Source: Corylus avellana (Eukaryota; Streptophyta; Magnoliopsida; Fagales; Betulaceae). From it: a DNA stretch of 64,000 nt. The notes beneath the pieces were generated by a model. That model made no database searches and was not told the DNA's origin. It was given only the letters and a program-made list of their open reading frames with translations. Every line of letters starts with the position of its first letter. Position 1 is the first letter of the stretch. Positions 49,595-60,700 of this stretch are shown here, one piece after another. The position numbers and the translations under genes were made by a program. The stretch spans positions 7,608,193-7,672,192 of the forward strand of contig NC_081547.1 in the NCBI RefSeq assembly GCF_901000735.1. The letters run 5' to 3'.

Positions 49595-49668
49595 TTAAGC
49601 CTCATGATCTTAAGCATCATAATTATATAACAGTAATGTCCAAACATTTGATATGATTTTTATTTAGG

Positions 49669-50100
49669 TTTTATTTTCACAAATCTTTAAGAATAATGGA
49701 ATTGGTTTCCGGTCGTTCTTTTGTTTTTTTATGGTTATTTTTTGGAAGCAAATAATAAGCCAATGATGGAGGAGTTATCAGACATAAAAAGAATTCACCA
49801 TGGACTTATGGTAGAGGCATTGAAGGGGATTGCATTTGGTAAAACACTGGTAGCGAAGATGAAAATCAATGACCTAGCAGTGCATAGATACATGATTCGT
49901 TGAAATTTGTTGTATATTTGAAACTGATTAAGACGGTGACATTTCATAGATATTGTATTGTAATAGCTCGAGAGGCTATTGTGTGTGTCATAGCTAAAAA
50001 ATGTTTGAGTTGCATGTGAAGATTTCAAATTGTATTTTTAGCATTGTACGAAATATTTTGCTCCATATGATTGTTATATCAATGAAGAAGAAGAAGAAGA
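49669..50100 (+). mobile_element. Copy C-specific insertion, possible processed retrocopy
   Basis: Absent from the same place in copies A and B, where GATTTCTATCTAACACAAAAG runs straight through. It contains a short open frame (49721-49903, the reading ending DLAVHRYMIR), then AT-rich UTR-like sequence, and ends in GAAGAAGAAGAAGAAAAAAA. The A-rich end suggests retroposition of an mRNA, but no clear target duplication was found and the frame is not recognised. Confidence 0.4.
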
Positions 50101-50285
50101 AAAAAACACAAAAAGAGCAAGCAAGCTTACCATAACTTCAAATCTTGGAAATAATTAAGTATACATAAGTTGTATCCCTTGACCAGCTTAATTTATTGCT
50201 TACCACTAGAATCCACTATTATATATATATACTAAACTTTAAAACTCAAAAGATAACAATTAATTCCTTAATTCCCTGGGATACT

Positions 50286-52028
50286 CTAATAGCTGTTGGT
50301 AGGGAGAATGGCTGCACATTGTCTGTCCACAACCTCAATGAGCTTGTTGGCTATAGAACTCGCATATATAGAAGAGCCTTCATATATCTGTCAAATTAAG
50401 TAAAAATTATATATGTTATAATTTTAATTAAATAATTCAATCAATAATTTTTTATTAATTTAATCATTTGAAATAAATGGTAATTTAACATGATATCAGA
50501 TTAGATAGCAAAAGTTTTGATTTTAAACCTCATATTTGTCACTCTCTATATATTGGGTTACTGGGTAGCTACCTTGGTGTTGAACAAGAAGCTGTAGAAG
50601 TCGCCAATGTGGCCACCAGCAACATGGTGGAGATCCAGCTGAAGCTCGTCGAGCACTTTCGACACAAACAGCAAGCAATTATTCTTTCGCTGAACGAGTT
50701 TGATGGTTACCTCGTCGTCGATGATACGAACATCTACCTCCGTCTCTTTGGATTTCCTCTGAAGCCATGAGCTCCTCAAAGATCCATTGTAGGACTGGTC
50801 AGGATCACCCAAAGGCTTCATGTTGCAGCTCTCCACATCCCCAGCCGCTTCGTCAGCTTCCGTCTTGTGCCTCTTGCTCCTCTCTCTCCCGCATCTCTTT
50901 TTCTCCACCAGCAACTTCAACTCATTTACCGTCCTCAGAAGCTCTTCGATATAGTCTTTGGCATCGCCCACCACAGATGCCCTATCAGTCTTCATATGTG
51001 TAGTGAAGAAATTAACATAGAGAGCCAAAAAAGCAGAAAGTATGGTAGGCATAGAGGGATTGATGAATAATGTCAGAAGAAAATCAAAGAAATGAGATAG
51101 TGTAAATACCTACCTTGGAAGGGTTAGGGACGAGGCTCCTCAAGGCCTTGTACTTGTCGTTCAAGTGCTGTCTCCTCTGGCGCTCTGTGGCAAAGTGTTT
51201 GGTTTCGCCATTCCTACCTTTTCCAATACAACCCATGTCTCTAGTGAATTCCAGTACGCCATTTTCAAACTGTCTCCCATCCCCACTTCCCTCTCTCTCA
51301 TCCCCTCCTGCGCCAAACAGAGAACCATTGTTCCTTGAGACTGGCAAGCCGTAGCCATTGGGTAGAGACTGGTACAAATCCCGGAACATAGGAGGCTGTG
51401 GAGGCAGGTTTAAATGGAATAGTGGGTCGTACAAAACGGATGCGCCGGTGGAATGGTCCGGCCCGGTTGGATTAACGTCTCCCGGAAAGACTATGGGGTT
51501 CTGATAATTTGCGGTCTTCTGGGTCGGGTTTGAGAAGGAGATGGATCTGGGCAAGTGGAAGAGATTGAGGAGGTCTGGTGTTGGGGGATACGGCCTGTTT
51601 GGTAGCGAAGAGTAATCGAAGCATTGCTGGCCGTTTTGAATGTCCATTTGATGCAACTGTTGTTGTTGATCCATATCTCGCATCTCGTGGACGCTGTAAG
51701 AGTTGTCGACGAGATGAGAATTGTTATGGTTGGTGGCGTTGTAGGAGTCGTCCATGGTGAATGCCAGCTGCTGTTGGAGCTCAATCCCTATGGCAGTGGC
51801 TGCAGCTGCAGCATCTTCATGGGTAGGAGGGTGAGCGTGGTTGTGGTTGTGGTTGTAGGAGAATTCTTCCATGGAGAGCCTTAGATTCTCTTCAAAGTTG
51901 TTGTTGGTGTTGTGGCTGCAGGTTGGGAGTGTGTGGGAAAACCCGTCCTCTGAAATTGAAATTGCTGCTTCTGCTGCAGCAACTACTGTAGCTTCTGTCA
52001 TGGCATCAAAGCAACCAGTCTCATACAT
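50286..52028 (-). CDS. bHLH transcription factor, bHLH10/89/91-like, copy C
   Basis: Three exons in transcript order 52028-51114, 50989-50573, 50387-50286, in phase, 477 residues. The upstream ATG seen in copy A is absent (GGACGCAG), supporting MYETGCFDAM as the start. Basic/helix 1 is TERQRRQHLNDKYKALRS with the canonical Glu. Helix 2 reads TDRASVVGDAKDYIEELL, so the Ile of DAI in copies A and B is Lys at residue 316, a charged residue at a normally hydrophobic position. Intron 1 is 124 bp, shorter than in A (140) and B (143) by loss of a segment near the acceptor. The C-terminus is IYEGSSIYASS to AAILPTNSY. The role is expected in tapetum and pollen development from the clade; altered dimerisation is inference. 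Confidence 0.92.
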
Positions 52029-52939
52029 TTTTGGACGAGAGAGATTTTTGTCTCCTGCCTTTCTGGGTCTCTGTCTGCGTCCATTAAAAGCAAATTCCAC
52101 CCACCAACAAAAAAAGAAAAACAAAATCAAAAAACAAAAGAGAATGATGAGTACATGAACATTAATGAAGAACGACAACATTAACGCACAAAATGGTTGA
52201 AGAGCCATCACAACTAATTAACACTTAAACCTTTAGATGAACAAGATTAGGGCACAAATCTAGAAAGAAAGGGAAACAAACAATCACTTGAGAGGAAATG
52301 TAACAAATTAGGAGGCTACAAGGAAAACCCGGATCATGGAATCACCAATTGATGGGATATTGGCCGAGAGAGCAAGAAAAGAAAGAGAGAGAGAGAGAGC
52401 GAGAGAGAGAGAGAGAGAGAGAGAGGTTGAGGTGTCTCAGGAATTCTTCCCATATTATATTTATATATACATTAAATATATATTCTATCATTTTATTTAT
52501 TGTGATAGGCCAATGGAACAAGCAAAAGGGGGATGGAAGGGGTTAGGAGGGAGGACCGTAACTAACTACAAACATATATAAGGGAATTATTTTTCTTTAA
52601 TTTTAATCTGATGAGGGAGGTTGTTACTGAGATTCCCCATCACCGGGGCCCACTTATAATTTCGGCATTTTTTTTTTATATGCCTGGACAAGAGAGGGAT
52701 GGCGATTCGAATTAGTAACTTCAACTTCATAAAAAATGATTTCTAACTGATTGAACTATTCATTAAATACTCCGTATTTTAAATTTTGATACTCGGCCGG
52801 AGTTATTTGCTGACAGCCCCATCATTAAATTATAATGTTTTTTCCTTTTCTTTCTTTTCTCTCCTTTGTTTCATAAATTATTAATCTTTGCCAAATAAAT
52901 TTAAGCCAATAAAAAAAATAAATAAATAATACTTAAGCC
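52029..52939. other. 5' leader and upstream region of bHLH copy C
   Basis: Homologous to the A and B upstream regions to about 52860, including the block GAGATTCCCCATCACCGGGG near 52627. A GA microsatellite lies at 52384-52426. A short insertion at about 52663-52780 (T run, then GGACAAGAGAGGGATGGCGA) is not in A or B. Confidence 0.6.
52384..52426. repeat. (GA)n microsatellite in the copy C leader
   Basis: About 40 bases of near-perfect GA repeat. A shorter GA run is at the matching place in copy B (45435-45460) and none in copy A. Confidence 0.9.
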
Positions 52940-53260
52940 ATGTCGCATTCTAACTTTCCCATTCGTGGAGAGACTTCAGATGTAAAGAGAAAAAAATAAA
53001 AAAATAAGTAAATAAAAACTGGATATATTTCTCTGACATGAACAGTTGAAAATTACTTAAAAAAAAAAAAATGTAAATTTGAATAATAATAACTATAAAT
53101 TGAATTTTGGGCTTGGGGTTGCATTGCAATGGCATAGATGTAATTTACGGGAACTCCTTCGGATTCACGCAATTTGTGGGTTACTACAAAGAGTGTGTTT
53201 GCGCCGTACTTTTAACAAAAGTAGTTAGACTCTGTGTGGGCCCCATATGGCAGTATTCCC
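52940..53260. repeat. Inverted copy of 41510-41990
   Basis: The reverse complement matches the segment upstream of copy A: ATGTCGCATTCTAAC at the left, and GGCATAGATGTAATTTAC with TCCTTCGGATTCACGC at the right. The orientation is opposite to the rest of the duplication unit. Confidence 0.85.
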
Positions 53261-54739
53261 CTCCATGCAAACCGCCAGCCCGAACTAACTAATGCAACCG
53301 TCTAGCCTTCATCAACAACAACAACATAATATTATGTTTTAACAAATATTAATTATACCAAATATCCAACATTTTGAATCAGTAGGTATTATTGGTGGAA
53401 AATAAATAATAATTAAGTAGGTGAGAGAGTGAATATAATAGAAAATTTGAACATGAAAAGCATAACCCAATTGTTGCAATTCACGGGAAGTTAGTGTCAA
53501 TGCTTTCTATTGCTAGAGTTTTGTTAAAAGTACATGTACAACTTTCTGTTTGCTAAAATGGATAAAGATATAAAGAATGGATAAAAAAGAGAGAGGTTGC
53601 ATTTAAATTGGATTTGGATTTGGATTTGTTAGGATTGAGATTCGTGTTCTTAATTATGTCATGTTATGAGACACATGTTCTAACCCCAACGAATCCAATT
53701 CTAATTGAAACGGACTCAATTTAAGAGAAATGTTATGTTTCTCAGTTTTTTTTCTTCAAAAATTCATTTTCAAATAATATGTCATCGTCCTATGAGTAGA
53801 TGACACATTTTTCAAAATAATAAATTTCATAGAATGATAACATATCATTTGAGAATTAACTTTTGAAAAACAAAATTGAGAAGTGTAACACTTCTCTATT
53901 TCCGTCCTTTTTCTGTTGAATTATTATCTAAATATTGATTGAAGAAATTATTAAATAAGGAAAGATAGTCGTATTAAAATGATTTACTTGTCAACTTTCA
54001 TTATTCCTCCTACTTTTCCTCCAACATTTGAAAGGATATAAGTAGACCCTCTCTTGTTTTCTTAGTTCCCTTTTCCCCGCTAGCTAAAAGAGAAAATATT
54101 GGGGGGAAAAAAGTTAATTGCATAAAATAACGGGAAAAGAATCTTGCAAAAAATAATGGGAAAAAGTACTCTTTTGTAAACGTAGGTGTTTTGATGAATG
54201 CATGGCTAGAAAACTAAAACACGCATAGAATCATTGTTTTAACAAATGTGGATTGGTTCAAAAAATTTCATGATGAAAAAGTTTGTAGATTTGAGTTTGT
54301 TAAATTTTGCATCTAAGTTTAAGATCACTAGGAACACTAGCATGATGAAAAATTACTTGACATGCATGGTGAATTCAAGTGATACTAACATTGTTTTGGA
54401 ATTATGTTAATTGGAAGGTTGCAAGTTAAAATTCATGAGAAAAGTGGTAACTTCAATGTTTGGATTTACATGCAAGATAAAAAATTAGAAAATTTTGCAG
54501 AGGATGTTTGAGCCCCCAGAGATGTTGGGGTTGTGCCTTTAAAACAAATTTTAAACTTAATTATATTTAAGAGGGGGTGGGGGGCGGGCGGGGGATCATA
54601 GAGCCTCAACCCCTTTTCTGGCCTGTATCAAATTTGAAACACCTTTCTACATGGCATCTTGGTACTCAGTTGTACAGGCTTTTTGTTTTCTCGCTCGAAC
54701 CATTGCAGCATAATCTTTCATCTAACTAGGTAGATTGTT
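53261..54739. other. Intergenic, no gene seen
   Basis: AT-rich, containing a palindromic MITE (53720-53901) and a G-rich run at 54570-54595. No exon was recognised. Confidence 0.55.
53720..53901. mobile_element. Palindromic MITE
   Basis: AGAGAAATGTTATGTTTCTC at the left pairs with the right end GAGAAGTGTAACACTTCTCT. Complementarity runs inward through CTCAAATGATATG/CAAATAATATGTCATC and GTAGATGACACATTTTTCAAAA to the middle. No coding; the target duplication is unclear. Confidence 0.7.
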
Positions 54740-57700
54740 TTAGTGATTTTCAGATAATGCAGCATAATCTTTCACCATTAATATCTCACCACATAACTTT
54801 TGAGGCACATCTTGTAATGCTTTCCCTTCTTGCCATGCTTGCCCTACTGAGACCCCCGGTCCTAGATGACGAATATATACGACAACCAGATCGTTGAACG
54901 GATACAAATGTTTTGCTGTCACAGAAAAAAGCAAAAATCAGATTAGGCAATGCACTCAATGCACTCAATGTTTGTGACAAGAAAATACAGCGACTACCCT
55001 AACAAGTATAATCTCACCTGGCTTTGGGAAGCCTTGTGGATATTCTTGGAGATCCAAAAGGCCATCCCCAAAATCATATGCTAAATCACAAGGCTGCCCA
55101 GTTGACATCACTTCCTTAACTTGTTTCAGTTCAAAGTACAATGGACTAAAAGACTTTGTAAATCCAGACAGAACTGATCCACCTGAGACATTATAATATT
55201 TGTTAGACTAGTGCTATTAACAAACATAAATAGTTATCACCCAATGTCCTGAACGAGAAGGCACTAAATGAAAATATTTTGATTCACTGATATTATGACT
55301 TGGTCAGTATCTTGGTGTCTCAAACTTCTACCTTTTATGGATTAGATAATATCAAGTTATTACCACTGAGCCATTGGATCGGGTGGTAAATGGGTGGGTT
55401 GAGGTAGGTCATCGGTTCGAATCTTACCAGTCAAAGCAAAAGATCAATATTTGGGTTTTTGTGAACAACAATGAAGGAAATTCTCAACCAGTAAATTGAG
55501 TTCAACTTTGATCATATTATACCATGGACTAATGGTGCATTCAAATCCACTAATTTAGAAGATACATTATGTCATATTATTAATATCAAAAAAGGCTACA
55601 GAAACTTACAGAAAATAGAAGCAAATTCATAGTTTAATGCAAACTATGAAGGGGGGTCGAAAAGTATTATTTAGCAAACTCAAAATATCGAGGGTCATGG
55701 CTGTCTGAAAATAAATGACATATGGATTTTCACTAAAATATGACTAGCGATCTAAAAGTATAATTTAGCAAACTCAAACAAGTTTACCAATAAATCGTCC
55801 GTAGGTCTTCCCATCCTTCCCACAAAAAATAGCCTGCAGATATGAAGAAGATTCAATAAAATAACAAATGCCATAATATACCAGAAAAAAAGGAAAATCA
55901 AGCATACAGGATTCACCTTCTTGAAGGAATTCATCCAAGCAATAGGCATTGGTCCTATTTAACAATGTTCAATATCAATGTCAAAAAGCTTCTGAAAACT
56001 AATAGATATTTGAAAAATAATGCAGTTAAAAAGAGAGTATCAGAAATTAGAAAAAAAAAACAAAAACACAAAGGGGGAGAGGGAGAGAGGGGGGCGGGGA
56101 AGAGAGAGAGATGGACAAACAAACATTGTTTAAACATAAATAGTAACAAGTACTTACAAATACAAGAGAGCATGGTGTGGGAATAAATATGTAATCTCAT
56201 AGAATTGATACACCACAAAAAAGATATATGCTTCATAAGTCTGAAGAATCACTTCCTACATTTCTCATTCACCATTGGAAGGGATATAAAAAGAAAAAAG
56301 AATATATTTTTTGATAATTTAATGGAAAAGGGAATTTCTTGATGCCTTCTCCTCTTCTTTTACCACCATATATTCAGCTTGTAAAAAAAGTGGAATCAGT
56401 TCTTGGCTCAATTTTCTTCTTATCAACCAAAGGTTCATTTGTCTAGGAAAAATTCCATCTAGATACACATGCCATATAATGCATAACTCATCTCCATGTC
56501 CCAGCAGCATAGCAACACGGACAGGAGTGCTGTCACAGCAAAATATAAATTCCATTCTTCTTTCTTTCTTTCATTTTTCATTTTTCCCGTTTCAGTGATT
56601 GACGTCCAATGTGAAATTCACATCTAAAGATGAAATCTCATGCAACCAAGATAATGCTTTTCACTCTCTTACCCCACCCAAATCTCTAGGAAGCATAATT
56701 CAAACAACTCCAAGTAATTTCGCCACTTATTATGGTATCTGGAAGAGAAGTATTCTGGTAGAGCTAAGACCGATTTATCATGAGTGATTCCCTCTTCAAA
56801 GTACCTTCAATCTGAAACACGGTGGATAAAATTTCTTCACATTCTTCAAAGATATGGCCCAATATAGACCTTGTGGGATATTTGGTACCCAACAGAAAAC
56901 CAAGACGCGATCAGGCACAGCATCCATGAGACTAAAAACAGCCATGTATTGAGGCAGAATAATGCATCACATTATACGAATCATATGAGAAACTTCGAAG
57001 AAAATCATACTCTTATCCCAAATAAATAAGGCCATTGAAATAGTGTTTTCTACTGAAACAAAATAAACATAAAAAACTTCCTAAAATGCTCTGCTCCATA
57101 TATTCCTCAAAAAGATCATGATAAAGAAAAGCATTCTTCACAAAGGCCAGTGAAATGTTGTAGCTAGAGAAATACATATCAATATTGAATAAATTTTAGC
57201 AACTGGGAAAAAAGTCATAGCATAATCCACACCATAAATTTGTGTATATCCCTTAGCAATAAGCTGGGCTTTCAAAAGGTACCATCAAGACAATATTTTA
57301 TAGTATAGATTCTAAAACAACCAACAGCCTCTTTATCAGGAGGTAGTGAGATAAAATCCAATGTGTCGTTACAATGTAAGGCAGCCATTTTATTCTAAAT
57401 TTCCTTTTTCCATCCCTAATGAGATAAAGCATCCTATTTCTAATTATGTATCCTATAATGCTCTGATAACATGTAAGGTAATACAAGTGAATAAATGGAT
57501 GTTCAATTTCTATATACCCATTTAGGATTCTGATTCACTATATATACAAAAACACAAAGTGACAAAATACAGCAAGCATTTTTAAGATAAACATATCTAC
57601 TAACAGGATAAAGATAGACTACTTCCTAAGATAAACTACTCCATAAGATAGACGCCTCTAACAAGAATCCATGGATAGTTGAGCTTATAAAATAGTAGTT

Positions 57701-60700
57701 CTATTAGTACTTCAAATGGAGTAAGACAGATTTGAAAAACCTCTCTATGAGTGCTTGTGGTGTAAGATAGAAAAGTCCTAATTAGTATGAGCATAGGCTT
57801 TCTCCAGGTTAAATTAATTATGGATTATGCCCAAAACTAGCAATCTTTGAGTATAAGAACAATCCCGAATTGCAAAACAGAGGATCAAGCACGACACAGG
57901 ATTACCTTTTGGTACCAAACCACATGTGCCAATTTACCATAGGGCCCTGGGGGTGGAGGATCTCCAAGCATTTTGCACTGCAAACACATTTCACTTCCAA
58001 CCATTCCGTGGATTGAGCAGCTGGCAATTTCCATTTCTTACAATCAACAACTGTCCCAATTTTGGCATTCCTACCTAAGCTTAAATAATAGATGATTCTC
58101 TCTTCAAGCAAGAGGGCCAATGGGAAGCCAATTATCAAACCACCACAAGATGGATTGTCCATTTCCTACTGGTATCTCATGTTATCTCAACTCAAAAGTT
58201 TGAGCTTGAGGATCTTCAACTTTTGTCCAAGAGCATTCTCCTGGACATTTCAGGTCCCAAAAACTCTTATCTCTAATCAAGTAATTGCGAACCCAACTGG
58301 ACCAAATGGTTTGATCAATATTTGTGCATAAGTGCCCTAAATATTTCACCACAGTTTTCTCATTCCATCATTCCTTGTTCTTCACACCCAAGCTCCCTTC
58401 CTCATGTAAACACACCTAGTCCCACGCCACACTTAGTGATGGGTAAGGAAAAGGCATTGACTTGTGATTGCAAAAAGGAAGAAAAAAGAGAATTCTGTTG
58501 CCATTCGGGGACTGAGTGAACAATGAAGAGAACAGTAATAGTACACCAAAGAAGAACGAGAGAGAGAAGAACATGCTAGGCACTTTTGCCTCAAAACTCA
58601 AATCATTCAATTTTTCACTAATCATAATCTCTGAATTCTTTTAAGTACATTACTCACAAAAATGTTAAGGAATTTTTCTTGTGTAGTAGCATTAAGTCTT
58701 GCTCAACTAAGGACTACTAACTTGCACTCAAAGAATATAAATCCAAGATGCTTAGAATATCCTAAAAAAAATTATAGACTCAACTCAATCACCGACCCTC
58801 AATTCACAGGAGTTGCAGAAAATTACTGATTTGCCCCTCATTATAAAACTAACAACAACTGGTAAAATAAAAACCCCAACTAAAAACTGATTTAATCCTA
58901 AAACTCATGCTAGAACTTTCAAACAATGCCAATCTTATTTCAATTGGACTTCCCATGTTGGCACTACATATGAAAAGTTCTAAGTTGTCAAAACTGAAAA
59001 TCAGTCAAAGGAGAGCAACTTGACTTTTATCTCATAGCTGAATCACAAAGTTTGCATGAGTTACCTCCACTTGTTCGACAGTTATAATTTTCAAGCATTA
59101 CACCATCCTCACAAGCTAAATTGGATGCAAAATTCTTTGCTAACTTAGGATCCTCATATCGTCTGCCGGCTATCTCCCATGCTCTTGATATAATCCTGCA
59201 CAGATTTGTCCAGACATATCAAGCATTTCAAATTCTATATTAGATGTTAGTATCATTACTCAAGTGACTGTTAATTCAGATTAGCACATATCAAGGAGAA
59301 TTAGTTAGAGACATGGACAACAAGAGAGAAAATAGATTGGAAGAGCACAATATAACATTATGAAGTCAACATTGTGTAACAAGCTTCATTGAGAAACAAC
59401 CTGGGTGTAAGTAACTGCAGCAGTCTAGCACGCCTTTCCTCAGGAATATCTTCAATTTTTTTCCTGAAGATCACACAATGGGGATTAAAATATAAATCCA
59501 AGTGATAATTGATCAAGAACAGCCCACTTTCACCATATAAAAAATAATAATAAATAAAGAAAAAGATAGAGAATTGTCCCAAAAGTCTGAGTTTTGCCTT
59601 CGTGACAAATACAGATCCGAGTTTCTAATTTTGACTATTAAAGTCCCGAGTTTCACTCGAGTGACAAGTGGATCCCTCAATCAAATTTTCTGTCCAAGCT
59701 TTAACAGAAACTTGCCACCTGGCATATTGTCCACATCAGATCAATGAAAATATGACACGTGTATCTAAATACACGTAAGCAATTATGTCAAAAAAAAGAA
59801 AAAAAAATAGGGGTAGAGATCCACCCCACGGATAGAGGGTGGCTCCATCCCCATCAAGGGGCACTGAGGGTGAAGGTGCACCCCACAAAAGAGAGAAGTG
59901 GAGAGCTCCATTGCCACACCATGGCAGCAGTGGCTCCAACCCCAAGGTGGGCGGGGGTGGCTCCCGACCCCTATAGAGGGGGTGATGGAGGTGGCTCCAC
60001 CCCTGCCAACCCCCAAGAGGTGTGGACATGTAGAGAGCAACCCTGTAGAGGTGTGTGGGGGTGGAACTCTCCACTCCCACCGCCCCCTCTTTGAGGTAGG
60101 CGGGGGGCGGAGCCACCCTCCACTGCCTCACTTTGTAGTGTGGATAGCGGTGATGGGGTAGATCTTCACCCTAGCATTTTTCTATTTTGTTTTTTTCTAA
60201 TTTTTTTGGCATAATTGCTTACTAGACAAGCTTACTGTCACGTTTTCATTGGTCTAACGTGGATAATAATGACAGGTAGCAAATTTTCCGTTAAAGACTT
60301 AACGGAAAATTTGGCAAAGAGACCTATATGTCACTCGAGCAGAACTCAGGATTTTAACTGTCAATTTTACAAAATCAGATCATTATCTGTCACAGAGGCA
60401 AAATACTCAGAAACTTTTAGGAAAATTTCCTAAAAGAAAAAAAGTCAAAAGCTTGTTAAGAGAAATTTCTATTCTTGTTTCTATATATATAAAGAGTGGC
60501 TCATAGGTGGCTGCACAGCCACCACAATAGGTCATGAGTAGCCGACCGGCCACCCCAACCAGATTGGGGTGGCTGCACAGCCACCCCTCTCCTCCACTAA
60601 AAGTGGCCATATAGCTACTATTTAAAAAAATAAATAAATTCAAAAAAAAAAATTCTAAGTAAGAAGTTGGCTCCACATTTGTTTATGTTTCTCAAAAAAA

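Noticed and set aside
51084..52211. Copy C N-terminal extension from 52211
   Set aside because: The hydrophobic leader frame is the translated 5' UTR intron (T-rich, splice acceptor before ACAGAG) and has no counterpart in copies A or B.
59736..60161. Overlapping open frames in 59736-60161
   Set aside because: Same cause: GC-rich core of a long-TIR element inside an intron.
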